Below are positions 30,809 to 40,698 of a DNA stretch of 64,000 nt, piece after piece. Location of the stretch: positions 473,048,582 to 473,112,581 of the forward strand of contig NC_057800.1 in NCBI RefSeq assembly GCF_018294505.1, in the 5' to 3' direction. The notes below the pieces were generated by a model. That model was not told the origin of the DNA, ran no database searches, and saw only the letters and a list, made by a program, of their open reading frames with translations. Each line of letters begins with the position of its first letter. Within the stretch, counting starts at the first letter, position 1. The position numbers were made by a program, and so were the translations under genes. This DNA is from Triticum aestivum. Taxonomy: Eukaryota > Streptophyta > Magnoliopsida > Poales > Poaceae.

Positions 30809-33800
30809 ATGAAAACTGCACTACCATCATCAACCGAGCAGATGACCTCGAGGACTACACGGGTCCGCAAGAGAGGTCGCACTCTTTCGTGTCTGCTTAC
30901 GGTATGCATCGCTTAATATTACATGCTACTTTATCGTCATGTTCACCGATTAGACTCTGAGTCAGCTCCAAACTAATGGTCAAACTTGAGTTTTTAAATG
31001 GTTGTGGGGTACATATCGGGGCCGCCATCAATAGTATCTATCTACTATCTGGTTAATCTCCGGTGTCTACTATGAGTTTCATGTTGGGTGGGAAACAAAC
31101 AGTAAAGAAGCCATTATATGTATTTTTTAACTAAAGCCCTTATCTGCCTGCTATTATTGGTTTTGGGTCTATCCACAGGTTGCTACCATCACTCTGGATT
31201 TCTGCATGCACTCCATACATAATCTCACTATAGTTTATTCCTATGCATGACAGTTATTGTAAACAATGGAACTGAACATGTAGAGCAAAAGAGACAAGCC
31301 TTGTGTGGCAATAAAATTTCATGCAGACGTCGCTCCATGGTAGGCGCAAAGGCAGCCCCCCTCCATGCATTTCGGATTGTAATCGAGAGGAAGATATCTG
31401 TTCTGAGGGGGATTCAGAAGGAGAAGACAACTCCTATTTACCCCCTGAGGTCTTCGCTCTACCTTGGCATGCTGATGTTGGTTATATCATGCATATGGTG
31501 TCTTGCATTGCTTACTTTATACATCAAATATGTCATCTGCTTAGTTTAGACATCCTTTGTGCGAATGCCATCTGTTTAGTTTATTCATCGTTTATGTGAA
31601 TTATGCAATGCCATCTTGTTTAGCCAGGCATCATATATGTGAATTTTGCAATGCCATCCTGCTTAGCCAGTCATCTTATATGTAAATTATATTAGGCCAT
31701 CCTTTTTTTCATTACATATTACATTTGTCAACAATGTTATTACATTCAACTGCTCTTCGTGTGCATCAGCCATTTGACACGGTGATGGCAAATTCTGGAG
31801 TGAAAACAAGGTCTTCAGAGTAGACTATGCTATGTGACGAAGCGCATATCTCGCTGGTTATGGATAGCTCCTCAGAGGAGGATTCAGAGACAGATGACCA
31901 GTCCTATCTCCCCCCCCCCGAGGTGTATGCTCTAACTTGGCAGGGTTGTGTTGCTCATATCGTTTGTATGGTGTCTCGCATTGCTATGTCATTTGATTAG
32001 TTTAGACATGCTTTGTGTGAATGCCACCTGTTCAGTGTCTAATTACCATATATGTGAATTATACATTGCCATCTTGTTGCAAGACATTATATATGTGAAT
32101 TATACAATGATATCTTGTTGCAAAGGCATTATATATGTGAATTATGCAATGCCATGTTGTTTAGCCAATCATCATGTATGTGAATTATATCATGCTATCA
32201 TTTTTTGTATTACGTGTTCCATTTGTCGACAACGCTTGTATATTCAACTACTCTTCCTATGCATCAGCCATTTGAAGCGGTGATGGAAGTATCTAGAGTG
32301 AAAACAAGGTATTCAGAGCAGACAATGCTACCTGCTAAAGCAGACATCTTGCTGGTTACAGAGAGCTCCTCAGAGGAGGATTCAGAGACTGATGACCAGT
32401 CCTATTTTCCCCCTGAGGTCTATGCTCAAACTTGGGAGGGTTATATTACCCATGTCATGCATGTTGTCTTGCATTGCTTAGTTTTACATCATATATGGAT
32501 TGCCATCTGCTTACTTGCTTACTATATAAATCATATATTTGAATTATATCATGCCATCATGTTTACATAGTACATACACATCATCTATCTGAATTATGGC
32601 ATGGCAACCCATTTAATAAAGACATCATATAGTTATATCATCTCATCTTGTTTAGTGTTTATAGTCATCATATTTTGAATTATGGCATTCTATCTGTGAA
32701 TGTATGTGAATTCTGGCATGCCAACCTATTTAATAAACACATTATATAGTTATGTCATGTCATCCTGTTTACATAGTCTCATATTTTGTACTATGTCTTT
32801 CCATCTTTTTTAGTTAGCCATCATAATGTGAAATTGTGTCATGCTATCCTGTTTAGTTAGCCATCATATATGTGAAATTGTGTCATGCTATCATGTTTGG
32901 TTAGACAACATAAATATGAATTATTTCATGCCCTCTTTTATTCCCCACTATCCATTGCACCTATCTATCATACAATGTCTATACTTTCAATTAATTTTCT
33001 TGTTTATCAGCCATTTGAATTGGAGAGCGTGATGGTGGTATCTAAGGGAGTAAAAACACGATCTTCAGAAAAGATAGTGCTACCAGTTGATGCAGATAGA
33101 ACCACGGTTGTACTTGCCCAAGGACCAGATCCACCACACATAACCCAGACTCTCGCAGATTGTACCCCTACCCAGTTGGACAGAGAACCAGCTACACCCC
33201 TTCTAACCCCAACCCCGGCAGATAGTAACCTTGTTCTAGTTGACAAAGCACCGTCTCCACCACAGAGCACCCAAACACGAGCAGTTAGTAAGGGAACTGC
33301 AGAGCCCAAAGCACGAGGACCACCACTCCGAATCCCAACTCAATGCGTAAACGAGAAGAAGATTTGTTCTCAGGTCAGGTTCTGTAGCTATGGTTCATAC
33401 TCCTTTGCTCTTGCATGATTATATTTACTCATACCAACTATTTTCAAATTTGAAATATGGAATTGAAACTCCAATGGCGCAACAGGTCTGTTTTAAACCT
33501 GTTTCTTTAACTGGTTTGCTGTTGTAACCTGCTCTATGTTGATTTCAGTTTCAAATGAATAAACAGTTATGTTCTCATGTCATGCACATTACAAGTGTTG
33601 TTATTGCTCTATAGTTACCCACACTTATATTCTGTCTATTCTGCTTTGTCTAGAACAAATATTATTTGAACTGTGTCTCTATCTTGATTTGGCAACAAAA
33701 ACTAGAATGATATAGACCATAAAGTGACCCTGGTACATAGATATATGTTTGTTTCATGCTGTTATCCTGTCCACTTTACTACTGAACTCATTTACCAAAA

Positions 33801-34294
33801 TGAGTTTCATATACAACATGGTAAACATGTGATGTGTCTGCTTGTTTCTCTTTTAAAATGCGGACAAAATATTGGAGAATAGTGCTGCGTTATCCAATGG
33901 TAAAGGAAGTAATGCAGATAAGGTTCAAGATAGTGAGACATCCCTGTTAGTCTCCAAGAAAGCAGATAAAAACTATCTTGACGACAGTGAAGGAACCCAA
34001 AAGTCATGTCTTGATGTAGTGTTCGAGTTACTGGCCACTACTGCTGGCACAAGCTCTTCGAACTCGCTGCCTGAATTAGTTTGTCTTCTTAAGTCTCAAC
34101 TTCAAGTTGAAAGACATCGATCAGATGTGCTGTGATAGGAAGCTGAAGGACTGAGGAAGTCCCTGCAGAATTCAGATGCATATTTTCTGGTGCAACAGCA
34201 AGCGCTGGAGGATTTAAGCGCCAAACAAGAGAAAGTTAATAAGCTTGCTAAGCATCTTGCCAGCATTATGGGTACCCAGTATATTGTTTCTTGA
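30809..34294 (+). pseudogene. Multi-exon gene with repeated acidic exons; possible CACTA regulatory (TNPA-like) gene
   Basis: A candidate start at 30809 opens a short basic exon (ending RTTRVRKR) before a GTCGC donor. Exons follow at about 31250-31449, 31770-31922 (153 bp), 32268-32417 (150 bp), 33011-33373 (363 bp) and 33873-34294. Three of them start CCATTTGA after TCAG, and their lengths are multiples of three (phase 0). The first three share an acidic SSSEEDSETDDQSYFPPE-type end followed by a GT donor. The fourth is Pro/Thr-rich with PADSN and PPHITQT-like repeats. The last carries a leucine-rich coiled coil (LPELVCLLKSQLQVE). Premature stops: TAG 31821-31823 and TGA-TAG 34133-34138. It lies 0.3 kb upstream of a subterminal array and CACTA end, as tnpA does in En/Spm elements. 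That link is inference; no catalytic domain is visible. Confidence 0.5.
31540..32960. repeat. Intronic minisatellite-like repeats
   Basis: The introns between the duplicated exons consist largely of CATCATATATGTGAATTATG and ATGCCATCTTGTTTAGCC-like words, repeated tens of times at about 30-50 bp spacing. Confidence 0.7.
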
Positions 34295-34599
34295 GATCTT
34301 CTGAAGTGGTTTTAGTTCTGGATTTGTTTTGCTGTGGCGTTTATTTGCGCTGGTCTCCAACTTTGACAACCAGTGTATATGATATGCTGCTTTGTTCCCT
34401 ATTAATGCACTGGTGGCGAACTTTGATGCCCAGTGGATGTAATATGTGTAATAGCCATGATAGCCTAGCGTTAGTTGCTTGCTTATTTATTTCCTTGTTG
34501 TCTTGTTTATTTGTTTGCTTGGTCATTGCAGTTCTTTTTCCGCGGTTAGCTAGTGGCTGCAATAACCTATTTTTTAAAACTAGGCCATAATAACCATGG
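34295..34599. other. 3' flank of the multi-exon gene
   Basis: T-rich, with a duplicated CCAACTTTGACAACCAGTG-like segment (34357, 34416). No ORF supported. Confidence 0.4.
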
Positions 34600-35560
34600 G
34601 CTAATATTTACTGTAGTGACACTGGGCCTTCTACTGGCCATAGAAACACTGGGCCTTCTACGGGCCGTAGAAACAATGGGCCTTCTACGGGCCGTAGAAA
34701 CAATGGGCCTTCTGTGGGATGTATTATCAATGGGCCTTATACGGGCCGTATAATCGATTGGCCAAACATGGGCCAAACAAACCACATTATGGCCGTAAAC
34801 GGGCTAGAGTTGGAATCGTCCGTTCATGGGCCGACCATAACGGGCCATCGTTAATAGGCCGTACTTGATGACGCTATGAAATCGGCCCAACATATTAACG
34901 GACCACAAACGGGCCGACTGTAACCACGGGCTGAATTTGGCCCACAAGCAGAAAATGACAGTAACGGGCCGTAAGTAAACGAATGCTGGAAATGAGCCCA
35001 AGAACAAATGGGCCCTAAGAAGGCCGAAAGATAACATGGGCTAGAAACGGCCCAACGGAATAACGGGTCGTTAATGGGTATAAAGTGATACACTATTCAT
35101 TACGGGCCAGTTTCACCATGGGCCGTTAATGGGTGTAAAGTGATACATTGTTCATTACGGGCCAGTTTCACCACGGGCCGTTAGTAGGCCAAGAGTTACA
35201 TAGGGCCTCATATGGGTCGAAAGACGTCATGGGCCATACATGGGCCAGAAGTGAAAACGGGCTGGAATCATATTGGATGGCCCAGATGACGCTACTGGGC
35301 CTAATTCGGATAGGGCGTAACGGGCCTTGGGTTAGCAGGCTGTAAATGGGCTATATTCGAACAGGCTGTTAACAGGCTTTCCATGGGCCAGCCCGCCAGC
35401 TTTTGACCAAGTCAAACGGGCCGGCCTTTTAACAGGAATGGGCCTCTGTTGGGCCGTGCCACGTGTCAACGTATCATAGGCGCCTTCTGTCCAATGAGTG
35501 GTTGACATCTGTCCCAACGATGAGCCGACATGTGTTTCCTCCAACCAATCATGATTTTAC
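34600..35560 (+). repeat. Subterminal GGGCC-motif array of a CACTA element
   Basis: About 0.9 kb in which GGGCC, ATGGGCC and GGCCGT words recur every 15-40 bp in both orientations. GGGCCTTCTACGGGCCGTAG is repeated in tandem near 34624-34700. Such arrays are the binding sites of the element-encoded regulatory protein in En/Spm-type transposons. Confidence 0.65.
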
Positions 35561-35884
35561 ACGTGGAAAATCCTCATTGGTCGGGGCTGTTAACGGGTTA
35601 TCGGATCCAAAACTCGACCCGATAGCTTAATGATGTTCCGTTATGGTGGATGCCACGTGTCGGTCACCCTTGACGAAAGCACTTCTGTGACGCGCGATTT
35701 ATCGTCATGGAAGTGGACACTTCCGTGATGATAATTTTGGTAATGTCATGGAACACTTCTACGACGGCACAGGTATGACTATCTTGATTCTGTCATAAAT
35801 TTGTCATGGATGTACATGCATGACAGAAAAAGCGACCTACTGTGACAAACACGTATCATCACGGAAGTGTATTTTTTTGTAGTG
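35561..35884 (-). mobile_element. CACTA transposon terminus
   Basis: Read on the minus strand from 35884: CACTACAAAAAAATACACTT, followed by repeated TTCCATGAC, TTCCGTGATGA and TGTCA words. CACTA at the tip is diagnostic. The partner terminus was not found in this window, so the extent of the element to the left is unknown. Confidence 0.75.
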
Positions 35885-36206
35885 AAAGATCTAGCAAGAC
35901 AACCGGCCCCCGCAAGATTGGCAGTCTATCTCGCGACTCGAGGTTTGGTAGGTGATTGGCGGGGATCATTAATCAGACACGGTTCTATATTGGAAACCGT
36001 CAGCTATTATGTTCACACACAGATTTGCTGCGGGAATTGTGTGTAATCCAAACTATAGTACTCATAAATTCCGGCGACCGGCGTGTGTACTGTCCCCGTT
36101 GATCGAGATTCCGGCCGCCAATAAATACTACCTTGCTCACATCGTCCCGCCTGCATTCTCATCTACATCCTCCCCTCGCTCGCCCTCTCTCTCTCAAATC
36201 TCTGCC
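35885..36206 (+). promoter_or_regulatory. Promoter region of a small coiled-coil gene
   Basis: ATAAATAC at 36121-36128 may act as a TATA box about 80 bp before the ATG. The leader is CT-rich (CTCTCTCTC). The upstream GACACGGTTCTATATTGGAA segment resembles the motif array at 38500-38980. Confidence 0.45.
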
Positions 36207-36815
36207 ATGGCGCCGCTGGTCTGCCCACGCGCCGACGAGGAGTCGCCGTCCCCCAAGGACGCTCACTCGATTAGCAGTGACGAGGACCCCTACGCGCCGC
36301 CTGACAAGGTTGTGCCGGACCCCCCAACTTTGGATTGGTTTTAGGGCCAGTACAATCTTTGTCTGTGGAAGTCACTGCCGCCGGCTGAGAAAGCCAGGCA
36401 AGTGGCGTTCAAGAAGGATATGGCGGAGGAGGAAGCCAGGTACCAGGCGACCTGTGATGCCCGTGATGTCGCCAGGAAAAAGGAGGCAGCGGAGCTTTGG
36501 GGGCAGGCGCGTCATTGTGCCGAGGAGGTGTACAAAGACGAGTACTTCGTGAGGAAGGTCATAGGCATTGGGTGCCTCGTTGCTGCGTGGAGGTGGGCCG
36601 ATATGCTCCAGCATGCCGCCGACGAGGAGCTCCGGTGGGCACCCAACGAAATGGCAAGATCGGCCGCGTGCGTCCGCCAGCAAGAGGCAGATCGATACGT
36701 CAAGCGTTGCGAGGCGGAGGAGTCGAAGTACTACCTCCGCACTGGGAAGACGCCGCGCACAAGGGAGCTGCTGGCGAGGGGCTGCCGGAATACTGGCCCC
36801 AGGGGGGATTATTAG
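36207..36815 (+). pseudogene. Small charged helical protein, one premature stop
   Basis: The frame has 202 codons from ATG 36207 (context GCCATGGC) to TAA 36813-36815, broken by TAG at 36342-36344 after residue 45. The short N-terminus is acidic and Pro/Ser-rich. After the stop the protein is Ala/Glu/Arg/Lys-rich and probably helical (AEEEARYQATCDARDVARKK), with Trp/Cys patches. No domain recognised. Size, promoter style and the acidic-then-helical plan match the ORF at 18585. It converges on the gene at 37140. Confidence 0.5.
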
Positions 36816-37139
36816 TTTCAGTATTGTTCGTTTTCAATTTTATGCATTGTACCTAGTAGTTAAGTATCATCACGTATATGTCATTATAGTGATGATCTAA
36901 TTTTCTATCTATTTTTGTATACTAATTTGAATCTAGTTGTTATCATCCACATATATAGAATGGAAAGCGTATATACACACATTGAAACAGAACATATAAG
37001 AATGGAAAATAGAGTACACACATTGAAACAGAGCAATAAACAGAGCAATACTATGATTGCTGTGAATACAAAGCTATCCACGTCGAAACAACTTTTCAAA
37101 ATAAAATGCATCCATGAGACCATGACCAGCAGCCCTTGC
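36816..37139. other. Convergent intergenic spacer
   Basis: AT-rich, with CACATTGAAACAGA repeated (36976, 37018). It serves the 3' ends of two converging frames. Confidence 0.4.
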
Positions 37140-37901
37140 CTAGGGTAGCTCTTGCCTCTGCATGAACTCGTGCAGGCATTCGTCCAAGTGGTCGAAACGC
37201 TCGCGGTACATCTGGAGCGCGATCTCGAGCTCCAAGTTGGCTATTTCATCAGAGATCACCAGCTCGAGGATGCGACGGCCATGTTCCTCTACTGCACCCA
37301 GGTGGACACCTTGGCCAAGGAGGCGGTCGAGCCTACGGACCAGCGCGTTGGCATCCAGCGGGCCGCGGACAAGGCGAACGGCGGCACCCATGCGAACGGC
37401 CCGGCGGAGGTCCGGTGCAAGTACGGCGTGGCCGGCATCTGGTGCAAGTACGGCGCTAAGGGCCTCTGCCCACTCCTGGCGAGGAATGGGGGTACTGACG
37501 GGACATGTACCCAGCTGCGACATCGTGTTGATAGCAGGCACGCACCGACGGGTCCGCTCTTGTTGTGCGGCGCGCCGCGCCTCTCGCTCTGCGGCGCTCC
37601 AGCGGTCTCGCCGTGCGGCAAGCCGCAGCCTATGGGCGCGAACGCGCCTAGCTTGCTCTGCGGCACGCCATCGATCATGTTGTGCGGCGAGCTGCAGCCT
37701 GTCGGTGCTGACATGCCTATCTTGATCTGCGGCGCTCAAGTGCCATGCGCCAAAGGTCTGCTCAACCCTAGCGGTGACGCGCATCACAACGTCATCCATC
37801 GCGTTGCCGGGGAGCCCTCGGCCTCGACGGGCCGTGGCGCCTGCTCGTTTTCCTCGTCGACGAGGTTGATGGTAGAGGCTGCGCTTGTCGCCTCCGTGCA
37901 T
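37140..37901 (-). CDS. Hypothetical Arg/Ala-rich protein
   Basis: Uninterrupted frame. Possible starts are 38009 (289 codons), 37901 (253) and 37799 (219). The last two are preferred because a TATA-like CTATATTG lies near 37918-37927. The N-terminal part is Arg/Gly-rich. Residues around 37690-37560 form an Arg/Ala heptad-like repeat (RLQLAAQHDRWRAAEQ and variants, three times), likely a coiled coil. The C-terminal 80 residues look globular and helical (Leu/Glu/Ile-rich). No domain recognised. Two E2F-type TTTCCCGCC sites lie just upstream. Codon use is GC-rich, unlike its AT-rich surroundings. It is the only gene-like frame outside the retroelements without a stop. Confidence 0.5.
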   Translation of the reverse strand: MHGGDKRSLYHQPRRRGKRAGATARRGRGLPGNAMDDVVMRVTARVEQTFGAWHLSAADQDRHVSTDRLQLAAQHDRWRAAEQARRVRAHRLRLAARRDRWSAAEREARRAAQQERTRRCVPAINTMSQLGTCPVSTPIPRQEWAEALSAVLAPDAGHAVLAPDLRRAVRMGAAVRLVRGPLDANALVRRLDRLLGQGVHLGAVEEHGRRILELVISDEIANLELEIALQMYRERFDHLDECLHEFMQRQELP

Positions 37902-37932
37902 TGCGCGCCCCCTATGCGCAATATAGCAGGGT

Positions 37933-37963
37933 GGCGGGAAACAGGTGAGGAAATGGCGGGAAA
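37933..37963 (-). promoter_or_regulatory. Two E2F-type sites
   Basis: TTTCCCGCC on the minus strand at 37933-37941 and 37955-37963, 22 bp apart and directly upstream of the 37140 gene. E2F consensus is TTTSSCGC-like; binding is not shown. Confidence 0.4.
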
Positions 37964-38009
37964 CGGTGGCGTGTTCATAAAACGCCATCGATTTATGGAA
38001 ACTTAGCAT

Positions 38010-38983
38010 CGAGCTAGCACAAGAAGTAGATGATGATCAGATGAACACGGACCACACTAGGGATCCCGTCGGTGATGAATTCATCAATCCCAAATGGTTG
38101 AATACTAGCAAGTGTTTGCTCACCGCACACACGGCCTATTCCATCACAAATAGGTCGGATGGATCAACTGTATGCCACGTATCGCACATTGTCAAAAAGT
38201 AATGCGGTAGACCTTCTTTAACATGTGTTAAAAATAAAAATAAATAAAAAACAAGGACCTTCTTTAACATGTGTTTAAAAAACAAGGACCTCTTCCCATC
38301 CAGTCACCCATCTGATGGCAGCTCCAGCCTGAGCACACTTAACTTGATAGTTTTCTTACATGAGCTACTGGTGGAATAGCTAGTCCTTGCTGATAGGAAT
38401 GCCTCTTCGCATCCTTATGGCGTATCCGGATGACCGCCCGTCCCACAATGGCCAATAGATGTTCTGTAGATAGAGCATATCACACATGTCTTATTAGAAG
38501 CAATCGTCTGCATTATTATCGGTCTTCACACATATTTCTGATTACAGACCTGTTTGCTGCGTATCACACACATCTTGTTATATTGAACCGTTTCTGTTCT
38601 CTTGCCTAATCACAAATAGTTCATCCGAGCGAACCGTATGTTATACATCACACACACCTTGATCAGGCTGTCCGTTTCTTTTGTGTTGCCTAATCACAAA
38701 CAGTTCGTCCGAGTGAATCGTATGATGTACATCACACACACCTTCATCTGGCTGCCCGTTTCTTTCGTTCCTCGTCATTGCAAACAGTTAATTGAACTGA
38801 ACCATATGCCCCTCATCGCACACGCAACTAAAACCTGAACCGTGTTTGATGCATCTGTCATCGCAAACGTTTTATACATTTCTGACGGTTTTCCTACAGC
38901 ACCGTTTGTGGTCATTGCATCGCACACAGTTTCTCGAAGGGTCTCTGATCGTAGTGTCACGTTAGCAGCATCCTGTAGTAGTG
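38010..38983 (-). mobile_element. CACTA-like subterminal array and end
   Basis: Many ATCACACACAC, CAAACAGTT and ACCGTTTGTG words occur at 38500-38950. The segment ends, read on the minus strand from 38983, CACTACTACAGGATGCTGCT. The arrangement fits a second CACTA family. The partner terminus is not identified. Confidence 0.55.
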
Positions 38984-39048
38984 ATAGCATATTATTATGC
39001 AATTGCAGGAACCATTCTAATATTTTGGTTTTAAACAATTTGGTCTTG

Positions 39049-39635
39049 CACATGTAGGTCCTGTTGTTAAAGGTTTTGACCCACTATTCGACCCTTTTTG
39101 CATATGGGGAAATGAGTTGTCCATGAGTATCAATCAAATCAAGAAACTCAGAAAGATTGTTAGGATAAAGAAATTAGCGACAAAAAACAACAAGATCTTT
39201 GTCTGCACAATGAATAAGACATCAGTTCACTACAAGATGTACTAACTATTATACCTTGCCTTTTTTATTCCTTTGCCCCATTTCCAATATAGAGAAGATA
39301 TTTATGCACATCCTTGTTTTTAAGCCTTTTGAAAGTAGTTCACTGATGATTACCTCTCAAACCACCTCTATGGTCAGGAGGCGAGGAAGGTTTTCATACA
39401 ACACCCACGGTTCAATATTGAAGTGTTCCTGAAGAAGACGAAGGACGGGCGGTCAATCATCCACTGGCACTGGCCTAAAGTTGTAAAGACCTTCAACATG
39501 AATGAAGGCTCAATATTCGCCTTCCTCTTCAGCAGTTTTCCAAATGAGATGCATCGTCTATATACCGTCTATGATGCTAATTTCGAAAGGTTCAAAATGT
39601 TGCATGTGGAACTTGCTGCTGGTGCAGTTGTGTAA
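39049..39635 (+). pseudogene. Captured gene fragment, B3-like
   Basis: Two exon-like frames. The first, about 39057-39240, contains PVVKGFDPLFDPFCIWGNEL and a basic stretch and ends HYKM. The second, about 39346-39635, contains DDYLSNHLYGQEARKVF, a Gly-Arg turn, HWHWPKVVKTFNMNEGSIFAF and a stop at 39633. The order of a hydrophobic strand, a W-x-K/V stretch and a G-S-x-F-A-F strand is like plant B3 DNA-binding domains, but the match is my reading only. It sits between two blocks of the CACTA-like motif array, so gene capture by a transposon is likely. Confidence 0.45.
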
Positions 39636-40109
39636 TGGGGTAGCTGAGTGCTGAAGCTATATCATGTTGTACTCTGATGTATTTCAATTATGAAATTCCG
39701 CTTCCATAATATGGAAATGAAATATATTGTGTGTTTAATATGAAATGTCAATTAGATTAATAAATGGATTATAAATAATCAGGTAATTAGCCTGCTAATG
39801 GCGAATTAGCCTGCTAATCGGGTTTTGCTATTCCAAACGGTTGTTGAAAAAATACCATGGGTGATGACCTCAGGCAACGCACGCAGTTTCTAGGAATAAA
39901 CCGTGTTGGATCAATGAACAATCACACATGACTTTCTCTTGAAAACTATTTGCGTTAGGCCACCTTGCGCAAACGTTTACCACATAAAACCTGTGTGTGA
40001 TGGACATCCTTTGCCACACAGTTTCTTCTACGGACCATGTGTGATACATTCAATAACGCAAACAATTTAACAGGAAAAATTGTGTGTGATATACCTGTGA
40101 AAGGAAATG
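39636..40109. other. Further CACTA-like motif DNA
   Basis: GTGTGTGATG, CGCAAACG and ACACAGTTTCT words of the same kind as 38500-38950. Non-coding. Confidence 0.45.
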
Positions 40110-40693
40110 TTTTCCTTGGAGCGACTGTGTGGGATATACATACGAACGGATTATGATCCTACATGTAATTATTATGAGAGAGGAAAATATGGTGGTAGAA
40201 ATTTTAATGTTACTAAATTACCTCTCGTTATGTTGAGATTGCTATTGTTTCTTTCCGTTTCCTTGCATATGCTAGTTTTTGCTTGCCTTGATAATTTGTT
40301 TGCCTATAAGATGCCTATGCATAGGAAGTATGTTAGATTTAGATGTGTTTGTCACATGTTTTATGATGCTCTCTTTGTGCTTCAATTCTTGTCTTTCATG
40401 TGAGCATCATTGAAATCTTATGCCTAGCTATAAGGCTTTAAAGAAAAGCGCTTGTTGGGAGACAACCCAATTTTTTTCCTTGCAGTTATTCAATAAATAA
40501 TTCATCTAGCCTCTTTTTAGATGTGGTTTTATGCTTTTAATTAGTGTTTGTGCCAAGTAGAACCTTGGGGAAGACTTGAGGGAAGTTTTTCCAATCTTGC
40601 TGTAAAAAACAGAAACTTTAGCGCTCACGAGATTTGCTGCCATTTTTTACTGGAGAGTGCGATAAGGTTGATTCTTTTTGAAGATAATTAATA
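40110..40693 (+). mobile_element. Older retrotransposon non-coding DNA, left half
   Basis: AT-rich sequence with GTTGGGAGACAACCC and CAAGTAGAACCTTGGGGAAG. It continues after the Gypsy element at 54823, where it resumes with CGTCCTCACGTCCACGAATT. I recognise it as a common Triticeae retroelement 3' region but do not assign a family. The 98-codon frame at 40107-40403 has no support. Confidence 0.55.
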
Positions 40694-40698
40694 GAAAA
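40694..40698. repeat. TSD copy GAAAA (Gypsy, left)
   Basis: Matches 54818-54822. Confidence 0.9.

Noticed and set aside
37152..38006. 284-codon plus-strand frame opposite the 37140 gene
   Set aside because: The minus frame has the more protein-like heptad repeats and a promoter-like region upstream. The plus frame is Cys/Gly/Ala-rich and is best seen as its mirror.
40107..40403. 98-codon frame with hydrophobic residues
   Set aside because: Lies in retrotransposon non-coding DNA that is split by the Gypsy insertion. No conserved features; probably chance in T-rich DNA.
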